NCBI RefSeq assembly: GCF_000177235.2 | Contig: NC_014829.1 | Location: 2,604,001-2,668,000, forward strand | Direction: 5' to 3' | Source: Evansella cellulosilytica DSM 2522 | GTDB lineage: Bacteria > Bacillota > Bacilli > Bacillales > Salisediminibacteriaceae | DNA: 64,000 nucleotides | Shown here: piece after piece, positions 1 through 10,423 of the stretch | Position numbering within the stretch: the first letter of the stretch is position 1 | How the letters are laid out: every line of letters begins with the position of its first letter | Notes under the pieces: generated by a model | Database searches by the model: none | What the model was told of the DNA's origin: nothing | What the model saw: the letters and a program-made list of their open reading frames with translations, nothing else | Translations under genes and position numbers: made by a program

Positions 1-791
1 GCAGCGATAAGTGTAGTAGGCAACTGTTGTATGAATCCTACTGTGTCAGTTAAGAGGACTTCCATTCCAGAAGGTAATTTAATTTTTTTCGTAGTTGGAT
101 CCAACGTAGCAAATAATTGGTCCTCAACATAAATATCAGCTTCAGAGAGTCGATGTAAAAGTGTCGATTTACCAGCATTTGTGTATCCTACTAAAGAAAT
201 TTGAAAGGCTTGATTTTTCTTTCTTCTAGCACGATATCTTTCACGATGTGAAACAATCTGTTCTAGTTGCATGCGTATATCTGTCATACGATTTCTAATA
301 TGTCGTTGATCTGTTTCCAATTGGGTTTCCCCTGGACCTCGTGTACCTATTCCCCCACCAAGCCTAGAGAGCATCGCCCCTTGGCCACGCAGTCGTGGTA
401 GTAAATAGCCTAGTTGTGCTAATTCAACTTGGAGCTTTCCTTCTTTTGAGCGAGCACGACCAGCAAAGATATCTAAAATCAATTGAGTACGATCTATCAC
501 CTTTACATCAAGTTGTGAAGTTAAGTTTCTTAGTTGTGAAGGAGAGAGCTCATCATTAAAGATAACGAGCTCTACTTCTAATTCTTCTAAAATGGTAATT
601 ATCTCATCAACTTTCCCACGACCAATATAAGTTGCAGAATCAGGACGTTCCCTATTTTGTGTCACTTGCATGACAACATTGCCACCTGCTGTGTTTGTTA
701 AAGCTTCAAGCTCTTCCATACGATACTGAAATTGTTCTTCATCGATTTTTTGCGTTTTTAGTCCAACAATCAACACGTTTTCTTTATTCAA
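1..791 (-). CDS. hflX: GTPase HflX, N-terminal part, cut by window edge
   Basis: HflX is a ribosome-associated GTPase that splits stalled 70S ribosomes. The frame is open from a TTG start at 791 to base 1, giving about 263 residues. TTG is chosen because GTAGGAGG lies 8 nt upstream and no ATG fits. Visible in order: the N-terminal HflX domain, the family signature [15 protein letters not shown] (about residues 145-159), the P-loop GYTNAGKST (about 202-210) and DTVG (G3, about 249-252). The rest of the G domain is outside the window. It follows spoVK by 19 nt, as in other Bacillus, so the two are probably co-transcribed. Identity is secure; only the C-terminus is unseen. Confidence 0.93.
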   Translation of the reverse strand, partial: MNKENVLIVGLKTQKIDEEQFQYRMEELEALTNTAGGNVVMQVTQNRERPDSATYIGRGKVDEIITILEELEVELVIFNDELSPSQLRNLTSQLDVKVIDRTQLILDIFAGRARSKEGKLQVELAQLGYLLPRLRGQGAMLSRLGGGIGTRGPGETQLETDQRHIRNRMTDIRMQLEQIVSHRERYRARRKKNQAFQISLVGYTNAGKSTLLHRLSEADIYVEDQLFATLDPTTKKIKLPSGMEVLLTDTVGFIQQLPTTLIA

Positions 792-810
792 TCTAATTGC
801 CTCCTACTAT

Positions 811-1776
811 TTATGCATCCTCTGTATATTTAAAGGCGTGACTTAAGTCGACTCCTCTTATTGTAATTAAATCGTCCTTATCGTATTTCCCTTCTTCCAA
901 CAGCCTTACTGCCTGAGCTCGAATCGCACGCTCTAATAGGTTTCGTATAAATCTCCCATTACTGAAGTGCTCTTCTTGCTTTTCTTTCGTGTATTTTAAT
1001 AGTTCGGCTAATGTTTTATCTGCACGTTCATCTAACTTATAATCTCTTTCTTTCACCATTTTATTAGCCATTTCAGTTAACTCTTTTACGGTGTAGTTTG
1101 GAAAAGTTACTTTCATCGGGAAACGTGATGGAAGGCCAGGATTTAAGCTTAAAAATCTATCCATCTCTTTAGGATAACCAGCTAAAATTAAAACAAACGA
1201 GTGTTGTTGATCTTCCATTGCTTTTACGAGCGTATCTATCGCTTCTTTGCCAAAATCCTTCTCCCCACCACGTGAAAGAGAATAGGCTTCATCTACGAAC
1301 AATATACCACCGAGTGCTTTTTGAACAAGGTCTCGCGTTTTTTGTGCTGTATGCCCTATATATTCACCTACAAGGTCTGCACGTTCCGCTTCAATAAGGT
1401 GTCCTTTTTCTAAAACCCCCATATCTTTAAATAACTTTGCAATTAATCTGGCTACCGTTGTTTTCCCTGTCCCTGGATTCCCCTTAAACACCATGTGTAA
1501 TACTTGTTTTCCTGTTTTTAAACCTTGTTCCTGTCTTTTTTGATTTAAATACAACCAAGCATAAATTTCCTTCATAAATTGTTTTATGGAACTTAAACCA
1601 ATAAACTCATCCAACTCATATTGGATTTGCCTATAAGCGGAATGCTCTGGGTCTGATAAGATGTCCGTCTCTTCTTGATGGGAGAGGAGAGCTTCTTTTT
1701 CTGATGGCTTTTTTAGTACTACATTAATTTGCCCTCTTTTTCTCATTCTTGATGCTTGTTCCAATGACGTCACCAT
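811..1776 (-). CDS. spoVK: Stage V sporulation protein K, AAA+ ATPase
   Basis: SpoVK is a mother-cell AAA+ ATPase needed for spore maturation. This protein is about as long as the B. subtilis one (322 residues). Visible: Walker A GNPGTGKTT (about 99-107), Walker B ILFVDE (158-163), an RxDLVGEYIGHTAQKT-type pore and sensor region, and a C-terminal lid with NGRFIRNLLE. The start is unsure. The ATG at 1776 abuts AGAGG with almost no spacer; GTG at 1773, TTG at 1764 or ATG at 1746 are possible, and the B. subtilis N-terminus aligns best with TTG at 1764. It sits alone between a gene-poor stretch and hflX. In B. subtilis the nrd genes and cwlC lie between hfq and spoVK; here they are absent. Confidence 0.92.
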   Translation of the reverse strand: MVTSLEQASRMRKRGQINVVLKKPSEKEALLSHQEETDILSDPEHSAYRQIQYELDEFIGLSSIKQFMKEIYAWLYLNQKRQEQGLKTGKQVLHMVFKGNPGTGKTTVARLIAKLFKDMGVLEKGHLIEAERADLVGEYIGHTAQKTRDLVQKALGGILFVDEAYSLSRGGEKDFGKEAIDTLVKAMEDQQHSFVLILAGYPKEMDRFLSLNPGLPSRFPMKVTFPNYTVKELTEMANKMVKERDYKLDERADKTLAELLKYTKEKQEEHFSNGRFIRNLLERAIRAQAVRLLEEGKYDKDDLITIRGVDLSHAFKYTEDA

Positions 1777-1897
1777 CCTCTATTGTATAGTGGAAACATC
1801 CTACTCACAACTACTATACGCATTCATATCAATAACCGTGACAATGGCCTAAATACTAAATATAGAAAATACGTAAAACGATTGATATTTTATCCAT

Positions 1898-2311
1898 ATG
1901 AAAAGGAGTTCACAAGATGTATATGAAGTAGATAGAAAAGTAATTAGATTCTTTGTTGACAAACAAGCTAAATCAAAATACGATTTATACCAATTATATC
2001 AATGGTGAGATGAACAAAATAGAAAGATAGAAAGTAATAACAACAATTTTAGAAAACATTACCTCCCATTATTCTTATTTAACTACAAGTAACAATTATG
2101 AATCACTACAGGAAATCTCAAACATAAATTGGATTATACATTTTCTTCAAATGAGTGAGAAATACTAAATACTAAGTCGTAAAGTAATAAAAGAACACGT
2201 GTGATTTCAGATGAAGATAGAAAAAAGCTTTTTGCATATTATATGACGATTCCTACAACGTTACGACCAAAAAGGTACGATACTTCCTCACTAATAGTTG
2301 CATTTGATTAA
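1898..2311 (+). pseudogene. Possible decayed small gene, unrecognised
   Basis: This lies in the 765-bp stretch (1777-2541) between hfq and spoVK, which has no intact gene. On the plus strand, coding-like pieces follow one another: a 36-codon frame at 1898-2008 starting with ATG, a piece in another frame at about 2010-2166 interrupted by TAG at 2028, and a 43-codon frame at 2183-2311 back in the first frame. Codon use looks protein-like (SDEDRKKLFAYYMTIP in the last piece). I read this as one gene of about 130 codons broken by stops and frameshifts. I do not recognise the family. It would be the only plus-strand gene in the window, which also lowers confidence. Confidence 0.3.
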
Positions 2312-2316
2312 TTAAG

Positions 2317-2425
2317 GAGTATAATCCGGCTTGCCCACGGCACTAAGCTTATAGCTCAAGATTCTCGACGGTTGCAGTTTCAGAGCGAAACTGCACGAAT
2401 AAGAGACAAGCGAGAATTATATCCG
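2317..2425. other. Block of nested inverted repeats, function unknown
   Basis: About 110 bp rich in self-complementarity. There is a perfect 8-bp stem GCAGTTTC/GAAACTGC around AGAGC (about 2374-2394), flanked by ATTCTCG (2370 region) and CGAGAAT (2410 region), and outermost by GGAGTATAAT and ATTATATCC. A further small hairpin, GCTTGCC-CAC-GGCACTAAGC, lies at about 2329-2348. No T-run follows, so it is not an ordinary terminator, and no protein is encoded. It may be a structured RNA, a REP-like or IS200/IS605-type palindromic repeat, or the scar of a mobile element. The strand is undetermined. Confidence 0.45.
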
Positions 2426-2495
2426 CACAACAACGGAGAAATCTAAGGATGAAAAATTCCACTGCCAAGTTTTATGCTTTCTTACCTTTTAATGA

Positions 2496-2527
2496 AAGAA
2501 AAAGCAACCTAATTAGGTTGCTTTTTC
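2496..2527 (-). terminator. Rho-independent terminator after hfq
   Basis: A palindrome, AGCAACCTAATTAGGTTGCT (2503-2522), is bordered by A-runs on the left and T-runs on the right, so it can end transcription from both strands. It lies 15 bases past the hfq stop codon. Confidence 0.85.
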
Positions 2528-2541
2528 TATTTAATGCATCT

Positions 2542-2775
2542 TTAATTGTTTTCTTGGTTTAACTGAACGTTACGCTGCGGTGAAAATGTAGAGATAGCAT
2601 GCTTATAAACGAGCTGCTGCTTCCCATCTGTATCTAAGATTACTGTAAAATTATCGAAGCTTTTTACATAACCACGTAGTTGAAATCCGTTCAATAAAAA
2701 AACCGTTACTGCAATATTCTCTTTTCTTAACTGATTTAAAAATTGGTCCTGAATATTTACTGGTTGTTGTTTCAT
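2542..2775 (-). CDS. hfq: RNA-binding protein Hfq
   Basis: Hfq is a hexameric Sm-like RNA chaperone. The 77-residue protein shows the Sm1 fold ([19 protein letters not shown]) and the Sm2 motif YKHAIST with the invariant Lys-His. The C-terminal tail is short, as in Bacillus Hfq (73 residues in B. subtilis). The ATG at 2775 follows GGAGG in the upstream sequence. It lies 47 nt after miaA, the conserved miaA-hfq arrangement, and is followed by a strong terminator, so it is the last gene of the mutS-mutL-methyltransferase-miaA-hfq run. Confidence 0.96.
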   Translation of the reverse strand: MKQQPVNIQDQFLNQLRKENIAVTVFLLNGFQLRGYVKSFDNFTVILDTDGKQQLVYKHAISTFSPQRNVQLNQENN

Positions 2776-2822
2776 CGTCTCACAGGCCTCCCTCTAATTA
2801 CATTATTATCTATATTCGATAT

Positions 2823-3743
2823 TTAAAACAGCTTTCCTTCTATAAATTGTTTTATTTCTTGAAGCTTTTTTTCTTTTTCGTTTGTCATATCGAACCATGT
2901 AATGTCCATCTTGTTTCTAAACCATGTTAATTGACGCTTCGCATAGCGTCGTGAATTTCTTTTAAGCAAATCTATCGCTTCTTCTTTAGAGAGGTTACCT
3001 TCTATGTATTGATATATTTCTTTATAACCTATTGCTTGTACGGATTGGCAGTCAACAACACCTGCTTTATAAAGCGCTTCTGCTTCTTCAATTAACCCAC
3101 CTGTGACCATATTATCGACTCTTTCATTGATGCGACTATATAATTTTTCACGTTCCATTGTTAAACCGACGACCACCACATTGTAAGGGGATTGTTTTGG
3201 TTGCTGTGGTCTATCATGAATCGTTTTTCCCGTTACATGAAAGATCTCTAACGCACGTATGATTCTACGAATATTGTTTGGGTGCAATTCCTTAAAGCTT
3301 TGTGGGTCTACATGCTTCAGCTGCTCATGAAGTGCCTCGTTACCATGTTCTTGAGCGAAACGTTCAAGTCTATTACGGAAATTGCTATCTCCCTCTGAAC
3401 TCGAGAAATCATAATCATAAATAACAGCATTTACGTACAAGCCTGTTCCGCCTACGATGAGTGGCAGTTTACCCTTACCTTGAACCTTTTTTATACAACC
3501 TTTAGCCAACTCTTGGAATTCAGCTACAGAAAAACTTTCTTTAGGATCCTTTATATCAATGAGATAATGAGGGATGTCTTCCATTTCTTCATCTGTAATT
3601 TTTGCAGTTCCGACGTCCATTCCACGGTAGATTTGCATCGAATCTCCACTAATTATTTCCCCATTAAATCCCTTTGCCAGAGCAATTCCTGTAGCTGTTT
3701 TCCCTACGGCAGTCGGACCAACTATCACTACCAAATTCCCCAT
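2823..3743 (-). CDS. miaA: tRNA dimethylallyltransferase MiaA
   Basis: MiaA transfers the dimethylallyl group from DMAPP to N6 of A37 in tRNAs reading UNN codons; MiaB, also in this window, then adds the methylthio group. Visible: P-loop GPTAVGKT near the N-terminus, DSMQIYRGMDVGTAK (substrate loop), GGTGLYVNA, and the C-terminal QLTWFRN region. I start at ATG 3743 (306 residues), not the in-frame GTG at 3752, because AAGG lies at normal spacing before the ATG. The upstream methyltransferase gene ends at 3754, so the two genes are nearly contiguous and translation is probably coupled. Confidence 0.95.
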   Translation of the reverse strand: MGNLVVIVGPTAVGKTATGIALAKGFNGEIISGDSMQIYRGMDVGTAKITDEEMEDIPHYLIDIKDPKESFSVAEFQELAKGCIKKVQGKGKLPLIVGGTGLYVNAVIYDYDFSSSEGDSNFRNRLERFAQEHGNEALHEQLKHVDPQSFKELHPNNIRRIIRALEIFHVTGKTIHDRPQQPKQSPYNVVVVGLTMEREKLYSRINERVDNMVTGGLIEEAEALYKAGVVDCQSVQAIGYKEIYQYIEGNLSKEEAIDLLKRNSRRYAKRQLTWFRNKMDITWFDMTNEKEKKLQEIKQFIEGKLF

Positions 3744-3753
3744 ACTAATCACC

Positions 3754-4542
3754 TTATTCTTCTAGTTCTATTGTACCGTAATGAAATGTCGCCGAAGGTC
3801 TCACCTGTACTTTAAACCCTAGCTTCATAAACCGCTTACTACGGAAATGATCTTTTAAAACGACTCTTTTCTTAGCTACACGCTTCGCTTCGGTGATTGT
3901 TTCGTCCGTTATAGGTAATCGCACCGTATATGGCCTCATAGAATCAAACCCATGCGAGCCCTCAACAACCTCTTCAAACAACGGATCAAAATATACGATA
4001 TCTACGGATTTATCTTCCATTGATTGAAGAATGGTTACATGTGAATCATGAATCACCGATATTCTTCTCATCGCCTGATTTACTTCACTATTTCCACTTT
4101 CGTAACCTTTAAGACCTGTTTTTACAATGTATGAAATGACCTTTGAGTATTCTGCTCCGAAAACAGAACCATTTATGCCAGTAGCTAAACTTGCAACTAT
4201 TGCATCTGAGCCTAATCCAAGTGTCGCATCAAAAAAAGAATCACCCTGCTTTATTTTACATGCTTGAACTAAAGGATCCTCTTTTGCCTTAATCCAATGC
4301 TTCGCACGAATCATGGCAGCATTCGGATGAAAAAAGAATGGTGGTGAATTTGCATAAGCTTGTAGTAACAGTTTATCTTTAGCTACTACGAGTACAGCTG
4401 CATGATATGTCGTAATCATTGCACCAATCGATCGCTTATTCCGCACGACATAACGACAATCCAACTCACTAGCAACGTTTTTAGCCTCATTTATACTTCC
4501 TTCTGAAGGACGGCCAGCTGTAGTAACAATTAATCTATCCAT
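3754..4542 (-). CDS. Putative class I SAM-dependent methyltransferase (RsmJ/YpiP-like)
   Basis: Belongs, by its look, to the DUF548/RsmJ-type methyltransferases, one of which methylates 16S rRNA in E. coli. A specific substrate here is not established. Visible: an SAM-binding segment DATLGLGSDA, an acidic motif after strand 4 (VDIVYFDPLFE, the DPPY-like catalytic loop) and an HPNAAMIRAKHW segment. I start at ATG 4542 (262 residues) because AATAGGAGAC precedes it. The longer reading to 4620 adds 26 residues without a ribosome binding site. It sits between mutL and miaA with short gaps, probably in the same transcript. In B. subtilis miaA has other neighbours, so this position is a local variation. 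Confidence 0.75.
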   Translation of the reverse strand: MDRLIVTTAGRPSEGSINEAKNVASELDCRYVVRNKRSIGAMITTYHAAVLVVAKDKLLLQAYANSPPFFFHPNAAMIRAKHWIKAKEDPLVQACKIKQGDSFFDATLGLGSDAIVASLATGINGSVFGAEYSKVISYIVKTGLKGYESGNSEVNQAMRRISVIHDSHVTILQSMEDKSVDIVYFDPLFEEVVEGSHGFDSMRPYTVRLPITDETITEAKRVAKKRVVLKDHFRSKRFMKLGFKVQVRPSATFHYGTIELEE

Positions 4543-4628
4543 AATGTCTCCTATTTTATCTACTATGAAAGGAAAATTTTGATCCCCGGTCATTTTATTG
4601 TAGTTACTGTACTTCTGCAATGCAACTA

Positions 4629-6509
4629 TTACATAATTCTTTTAAACATACGTTCCATTTCATAAGTAGAGTAGTGGATGATAACTGGTCTTCCATGGGG
4701 ACAAGTATATGGCTCCACACAAGTACGTAATGTTTCAAGTAATTGAAACATTTCATCATGTGTTAAAAAACGATTCGCTTTAATTGCAGCTTTACAGGAC
4801 ATTAATATTGCTGCTTCTTCTCTAATCTTCCCAATGTCAATTGTTTTCATATCTTTTAACTGCTCTAGCATCTCACTAATAAGCGCTTCTTCTTCACCTT
4901 TTGGAAACCAAGTAGGATGAGAACGGACAATATAGGTTCTCGTACCGAATGGTTCTAAATGAATCCCAATTCTTTCAAATAAATGTCCCTTTTCTTTTAG
5001 TCTTTCTTCTTCAGCTTGTGTGAATTCAAAACTTAAAGGGACGAGTAAATCTTGTAAAGTGTTATCAAATTTTGCAAGTTTTTCCCTATAATATTCATAC
5101 TTAATGCGTTCTTGTGCTGCATGTTGATCTATGATAAATAATCCTTGGTCATTTTGCGCTAAAATATACGTTCCATGCAATTGCCCAATTGGGTATAACG
5201 GAGGAACTTTGTTGTCAGGAGTTGTTTTAGGATCAACACTTAACGTTTCCTTTTTTTCTTCACTAAACAATGTAACCTCATCATCTTGAACATCTGAACG
5301 AATAATATAATTTTTCGCTATTTCCTCGGTATTATCACTTTCATTCACCTGACTTTGTTTGTTTAATGTATCCTCAGTAGATTCAATTCTATGTTGTTCC
5401 TTACCCTCGCCCTTATTCTCAGAAGATTGCTTAGGTACCATGTCATGTGACAGAGAAAATGCCATTTGTTCACTTTTTGAACGTTCTACTTTTTGAGACG
5501 ATTGCTTCACTTCTGGAATAAAGCGCGTCTGTTGAAACAGTTTCTTTAAAGTGTTAGTAATCAATTCTTGAAGTGCCTGCTCTTTACTTAGGCGCACTTC
5601 TAATTTTGCAGGATGCACATTTACGTCGATGAGGATTGGGTCCATTTCAATATGAAAGACAACGATTGGAAATTTTCCAATAGGTAAAAGTGTATGATAT
5701 CCCTCTTGGATCGCCCTGTTAATTGCATAATTACGAATATAACGACCGTTTATGATTGTTGACATATAAGAACGGTTCGATCTTGTTACTTCTGGCTTAC
5801 CGACATAGCCCTTAATTGAAAAATCTAAATCTTCGGCCTCAATATGGAGCATATTTTTTGCCACAGAAGAACCGTAAATGTCGTTAATGACTTTTAATAA
5901 GTCGCCATTCCCGCTCGTTTGAAGAAGAATCTTTCCATTGTGTGTAAGGTGGAACCCAACATTCGGATGGGCTAAAGCCATACGATTCACCACATCAGAA
6001 ATATGACCTAATTCTGTATGAACAGTTTTCAAGTATTTTAAACGAGCGGGTGTATTATAAAATAAATCAGTAACGACTATCTCTGTACCTTTACGTGATG
6101 CAGTTGATCCTTTATATGTTACCTTCCCACCTGCTAGTCGAATTTCGTGCCCTTGAAGCTCACCATTACTCGTTTTTAAGAGGAGATTCGAAACGGATGC
6201 AATACTCGGTAACGCTTCTCCTCTAAACCCTAATGTTGCAATACGGAATAAATCTTGATCATTCCGTAGCTTGCTCGTTGCATGTCGATGAAAGGCCAAG
6301 TCTACATCTTCCTCATCCATTCCATCTCCATCATCTATCATGCGAATTAGTGAAAGTCCTCCTTCTTCGACTTCTATCTTTATTTGGCTACTATTCGCAT
6401 CAAGTGCATTCTCAATTAGTTCCTTAATAACAGATGCAGGGCGCTCAACAACTTCACCAGCTGCAATCTTGTTAGCCAATGCATTATCGAGCTGAATGAT
6501 TTTTCCCAT
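4629..6509 (-). CDS. mutL: DNA mismatch repair protein MutL
   Basis: MutL is the GHKL ATPase and nicking endonuclease that acts after MutS in mismatch repair. The 626-residue protein shows the ATP-site motifs ENALDA, DDGDGM and GFRGEAL in the N-terminal third, a charged low-complexity linker (about 340-430) and a C-terminal dimerisation domain. The endonuclease motif [12 protein letters not shown] is present, fitting Gram-positive MutL, which cuts the new strand itself. Its ATG at 6509 overlaps the mutS stop by one base (TAATG), so translation is probably coupled. Confidence 0.97.
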   Translation of the reverse strand: MGKIIQLDNALANKIAAGEVVERPASVIKELIENALDANSSQIKIEVEEGGLSLIRMIDDGDGMDEEDVDLAFHRHATSKLRNDQDLFRIATLGFRGEALPSIASVSNLLLKTSNGELQGHEIRLAGGKVTYKGSTASRKGTEIVVTDLFYNTPARLKYLKTVHTELGHISDVVNRMALAHPNVGFHLTHNGKILLQTSGNGDLLKVINDIYGSSVAKNMLHIEAEDLDFSIKGYVGKPEVTRSNRSYMSTIINGRYIRNYAINRAIQEGYHTLLPIGKFPIVVFHIEMDPILIDVNVHPAKLEVRLSKEQALQELITNTLKKLFQQTRFIPEVKQSSQKVERSKSEQMAFSLSHDMVPKQSSENKGEGKEQHRIESTEDTLNKQSQVNESDNTEEIAKNYIIRSDVQDDEVTLFSEEKKETLSVDPKTTPDNKVPPLYPIGQLHGTYILAQNDQGLFIIDQHAAQERIKYEYYREKLAKFDNTLQDLLVPLSFEFTQAEEERLKEKGHLFERIGIHLEPFGTRTYIVRSHPTWFPKGEEEALISEMLEQLKDMKTIDIGKIREEAAILMSCKAAIKANRFLTHDEMFQLLETLRTCVEPYTCPHGRPVIIHYSTYEMERMFKRIM

Positions 6510-9127
6510 TAAGATCCCCCATTCTGTAACTTTCTTTGAAGCTCGTCCAACACTTGAATTGCTTCAATTGGCGTTGTTCGTAATAAATTTATCGTTTGTA
6601 AAGTTGCTATTATTTCTTTTTCATGAGAAGTAATTGTTTGCTGTTTATTATTTTTGATATAATTCTCTTCTGCCTCACCAAATAAGTTTAGCTGTTTGAC
6701 TGGCTCAGTCTTTCGTTTCTCCTCATTACTAATGTAAGCATGTTTTTTGTCCCCTTGCTCAAACTCGTTTAAAATTGACTTTGCTCTTGAGATAAGAGAA
6801 GCTGGTAGTTCTGCGAGTTCAGCAACATATATTCCGTAACTTCGATCTGCTGCTCCATCAATGACCTTATGAAGAAAAACAACCTTTCCATCCTCTTCCA
6901 TTGCAGAAACATGTACATTTCGAAGATGAGACAAGTGTTCTGATAAAGTCGTTAACTCATGATAATGCGTTGAAAATAATGTTTTTGCCCCTATTTCATT
7001 ATGAATATACTCCATAATTGCTTGTGCTAGGGCCATGCCATCATATGTTGATGTGCCACGCCCAATCTCATCTAGTAAGATGAGACTATTTTTCGTCGCT
7101 CTAGATACTGCATGTCTCGTTTCCATCATTTCAACCATAAACGTGCTTTGACCTTGAGCTAAATCATCTGCTGCTCCTATTCTCGTAAATATTTGATCAA
7201 ATATAGGTAGCTTCGCATTCTTTGCAGGTACAAATGAACCGATTTGTGCCATTATTGCTATTAAGGCTAATTGGCGCATATAAGTACTTTTACCTGCCAT
7301 GTTAGGACCTGTTATAAGCAGCATTCCACGCTCTTCATTAAGTCGTATGTCGTTAGCGACATAGTCACCTTTATCGATCATTTGTTCAACAACTGGGTGT
7401 CTTCCATCAATAATATCAACCGTCTCTTCATTGCTTACGTCAGGCTTTACATAGTGATTTTTTTCTGCCACCTCTGCGAAGCTTTGTAGTACATCAATTG
7501 TACTAACGGAAGTAGCTAATTTTTGTAAAGGCCGTATAAACTGTTTTACTTTTTCTCTTATTTCCATGAAAAGCTCATACTCTAATTTTTCACTTTTCTC
7601 TTCCGCTTCTAAAATTAAGGCTTCCTTTTCCTTTAATTCATTAGTAATATATCTCTCTGCGTTTGCTAACGTTTGCTTTCGTTCATAACGTCCTTCAGGT
7701 AAGTTGGGTATATTAGCCTTGGTCACCTCTATATAGTAGCCAAAAACTTTATTAAAGCCGATTTTAAGTGATTTGATCCCTGTTTCGTCACGCTCTTTAC
7801 GCTCAAGCGCAGCAATCCATGTTTTTCCATTTCGCATGGCATCACGATACTGGTCTAACTCTCTATCGTAGCCATCTTTAATAATATTACCATCTGTTAT
7901 CGTTACTGGTGGATCTTCATTAATACTATTCTCTAAAAGTAAATAAAGCTCGTGACAATCATTAACACCGCTCGTTAACTCTGTTGCGTAATTATTTCCA
8001 AGATCATTAACAGTATCAAAAATTTGTGGAACTGCCTGAAGTGATCTTTTTAATTGCAACATGTCTCTTGCATTTACATTTCCGAAAGCAATTTTCCCTG
8101 ATAGTCTCTCTAAATCATAAACATTATTTAGCTGAACCTTCAAGGTCTCCCTCTCGAAAAATCGTTCTAACAATGTCTCTACGAGGCTCTGACGTTTTTC
8201 TATCAGTGTATTTGATACTAATGGCCTTTCAATCCACTGTTTGAGTAGCCTTCCACCCATAGCGGTTTCCGTCTCGTCCAATACCCATAGTAAAGAACCC
8301 TTTTTCTTTTTTTCACGAAGCGATTCAATAAGCTCTAAATTTCTTTTAGAATGTACGTCTATGCCCATAAAATCATTCGTCTCGTAATAATTAGCTTGCT
8401 GGAGATGTTCTAAACTACGCTTTGTTGTTCGTAAAACATATTGAATAAGCTGACGGCAAGCAATTTCGGCTATTTGATCTTCAATTTTAGAAATAAGTTT
8501 GTCCGTGTCAGAATGATGAGCTAATTCATCTTCAAATGAAAGCGTAACGTTCATTCGCTGTTGAAGCATGTTTTGTTTATCGTCCGATAAAGTAGATGGA
8601 ATGACAATTTCCTTAGGACGAAAAGAACTTACTTCATGGATTGCTTCCTCAAAATCACCTGCTAACACCGTAGTAAGAAATTCTCCTGTTGTCATATCAA
8701 TAGCAGCTAAACCAAGTTCTTTCTCACTATAAGGAGTAAGGGAGAGGAGGTAATTATTATCCTTTTCAACAACAGCATTCCCTTCCATTACGGTTCCTGG
8801 AGTAATCACTTGAACAACTTCACGGCGTACAACTCCCTTTGCTAGTTGGGGATCTTCCGTTTGCTCACAAATCGCCACTTTAAATCCATTATTAATAAGC
8901 TGGGATATGTATTGCTCAGCTGAATGGTGTGGCACCCCACACATTGGTATGGCATCTTCCCCTTTTCCCCGACTCGTTAAAGTTATTTCTAGCTCACTAG
9001 CTGCCTTTTTGGCGTCATCAAAAAACAACTCATAAAAATCTCCTAATCGAAAAAATAAAAAGGCATCCTCATATTGTGCCTTAATTGATAAGTATTGTTC
9101 TATCATCGGCGTCACTTGTTTAGCCAT
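6509..9127 (-). CDS. mutS: DNA mismatch repair protein MutS
   Basis: MutS binds mismatches and small loops and recruits MutL. I start at ATG 9127 (872 residues) because GGAGGAG sits just upstream; the reading to 9160 adds 11 residues with no ribosome binding site. Visible: the mismatch-reading motif Phe-Tyr-Glu (residues 31-33), the connector and clamp regions, Walker [11 protein letters not shown], Walker [13 protein letters not shown], and a C-terminal QLNLF motif, which resembles the beta-clamp binding motif. The next gene downstream is mutL, overlapping by one base. The amidoligase-like gene lies 138 bp upstream. Confidence 0.97.
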   Translation of the reverse strand: MAKQVTPMIEQYLSIKAQYEDAFLFFRLGDFYELFFDDAKKAASELEITLTSRGKGEDAIPMCGVPHHSAEQYISQLINNGFKVAICEQTEDPQLAKGVVRREVVQVITPGTVMEGNAVVEKDNNYLLSLTPYSEKELGLAAIDMTTGEFLTTVLAGDFEEAIHEVSSFRPKEIVIPSTLSDDKQNMLQQRMNVTLSFEDELAHHSDTDKLISKIEDQIAEIACRQLIQYVLRTTKRSLEHLQQANYYETNDFMGIDVHSKRNLELIESLREKKKKGSLLWVLDETETAMGGRLLKQWIERPLVSNTLIEKRQSLVETLLERFFERETLKVQLNNVYDLERLSGKIAFGNVNARDMLQLKRSLQAVPQIFDTVNDLGNNYATELTSGVNDCHELYLLLENSINEDPPVTITDGNIIKDGYDRELDQYRDAMRNGKTWIAALERKERDETGIKSLKIGFNKVFGYYIEVTKANIPNLPEGRYERKQTLANAERYITNELKEKEALILEAEEKSEKLEYELFMEIREKVKQFIRPLQKLATSVSTIDVLQSFAEVAEKNHYVKPDVSNEETVDIIDGRHPVVEQMIDKGDYVANDIRLNEERGMLLITGPNMAGKSTYMRQLALIAIMAQIGSFVPAKNAKLPIFDQIFTRIGAADDLAQGQSTFMVEMMETRHAVSRATKNSLILLDEIGRGTSTYDGMALAQAIMEYIHNEIGAKTLFSTHYHELTTLSEHLSHLRNVHVSAMEEDGKVVFLHKVIDGAADRSYGIYVAELAELPASLISRAKSILNEFEQGDKKHAYISNEEKRKTEPVKQLNLFGEAEENYIKNNKQQTITSHEKEIIATLQTINLLRTTPIEAIQVLDELQRKLQNGGS

Positions 9128-9265
9128 TTTTCTCCTCCAAAATAATGATTCTATGAACATATTTTTTCGTCATATTATGACGTGAAATTGTGTTTTTATA
9201 ATAATATTATTTATTTTCAACACTTTTTTCCATAGAATTTATTATAACATACGTTCCTTTATCTA

Positions 9266-10351
9266 TTAATCCAGCATTCTCATTAATTGCAGCCAAAGCT
9301 TAAAGTTTTCTAAATTAATTTTTTCTTCATCAGTTAAATATTGGGTTACATATGAAAATAAGTATTCCGTTTTCTTAATAAGTACTTCGTTTTTTCCTTC
9401 GTAATACGCTCGAATTGCCTCATCATTTAAACGGATTTCGGGAATTGTTTTATTAAAAAATATCGTTTCTATCCATATAAACAAAGGGGCGCCATCATCA
9501 ATATATGTGAACCAGGATGGTAATGTCCGGTATTCATAACCGTTAAAACGATTTAATCTAACAGATCCAAGCTTTCCATACGTATTTCTTCTTTCTAAAC
9601 TTTTCGGCTGATTAATTGTAGTAAACGGGAGTGTTACTAATGCATCTAATAAGGATGTCGTACGATAAGATGGTCTTTTATTGGAGATATGAAAATGCCC
9701 ACCTAATAAGAAGCGGCCTTTAGGATTTTCTTCAGCGACGATAGATAACGAGTATGCCTCATTTTTCAATCTATCGACAAGCCTTCTCTTTAAAGTAACA
9801 AATTCATCATGAAGCATCGCACCGGTTTTTTTGGGGGTTGCTCTTAATTCAAGAATGGGTTGATAAAATGTTGTCCCCTTTCGTAATAGTGCACGATCTG
9901 CACCAATTTTTTTATTCCACTTGTCACTCATAGGAAATGCTACAAAGGCATTTGTCTTTTCATTACGCATCATAATTTCTAAATCTGCCCCTAATAATGA
10001 CCTGTTATTTTTATTGGTGACACTATCAATCTTTGTAAGTTGTGGCATTTTATTCACATTCGTTTTCTTCACTGAAACAAGTTGTATGTTTTTCCCTACT
10101 CTTTGAACGTGAACAGAGAAATTTTTTTCATTAGCGTAGTAGGCGCACATGAGTGCTATGTCTAACATCTCCTGTCCTAAATAATAATGATGCACTTCAG
10201 AAATTCTCTTTAATTCATGAAGACCCCATTGGTTAGAAATCGTTTTAATCGCATGTGGAACAAATTCACTTCCTGCCACGATCATATGTACAGCGTTTTT
10301 ATCCATATTTGCCGATTTAACGCCATGTTTTTTACACTGCTCAATGCCCAT
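9266..10351 (-). CDS. Putative amidoligase-type protein (COOH.NH2 ligase-like) next to cotE
   Basis: The 361-residue protein resembles the phiEco32-type COOH.NH2 ligases, which have a glutamine-synthetase-like fold and are predicted to form amide bonds between carboxyl and amino groups. Seen: GADLEI (121-126), LELRATP (167-173), GGHFHIS (217-223) and a helical C-terminus. GADLE, ELR and GGHFH match the acidic/Arg/His pattern of that superfamily. The first ~110 residues are a separate, unrecognised region. No signal peptide or membrane segment is seen. ATG 10351 follows AAGGGGTG. The gene starts 73 bp after the cotE stop, with a hairpin between, so mother-cell expression by readthrough is likely. 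Substrate unknown; a role in the spore coat is inference. Confidence 0.6.
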   Translation of the reverse strand: MGIEQCKKHGVKSANMDKNAVHMIVAGSEFVPHAIKTISNQWGLHELKRISEVHHYYLGQEMLDIALMCAYYANEKNFSVHVQRVGKNIQLVSVKKTNVNKMPQLTKIDSVTNKNNRSLLGADLEIMMRNEKTNAFVAFPMSDKWNKKIGADRALLRKGTTFYQPILELRATPKKTGAMLHDEFVTLKRRLVDRLKNEAYSLSIVAEENPKGRFLLGGHFHISNKRPSYRTTSLLDALVTLPFTTINQPKSLERRNTYGKLGSVRLNRFNGYEYRTLPSWFTYIDDGAPLFIWIETIFFNKTIPEIRLNDEAIRAYYEGKNEVLIKKTEYLFSYVTQYLTDEEKINLENFKLWLQLMRMLD

Positions 10352-10390
10352 ATATCATGCACCCCTTGTCCGTTGTGAAAAAAGAAAATA

Positions 10391-10414
10391 AGGAAGAAGA
10401 TAGTTCTTCTTCCT
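10391..10414 (-). terminator. Hairpin after cotE, probable terminator
   Basis: A perfect 9-bp stem AGGAAGAAG/CTTCTTCCT with a 6-nt loop is followed on the minus strand by TTATTTTCTTTTTTC. It separates cotE from the amidoligase gene and may allow partial readthrough. Confidence 0.7.
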
Positions 10415-10423
10415 ACAAAAATA

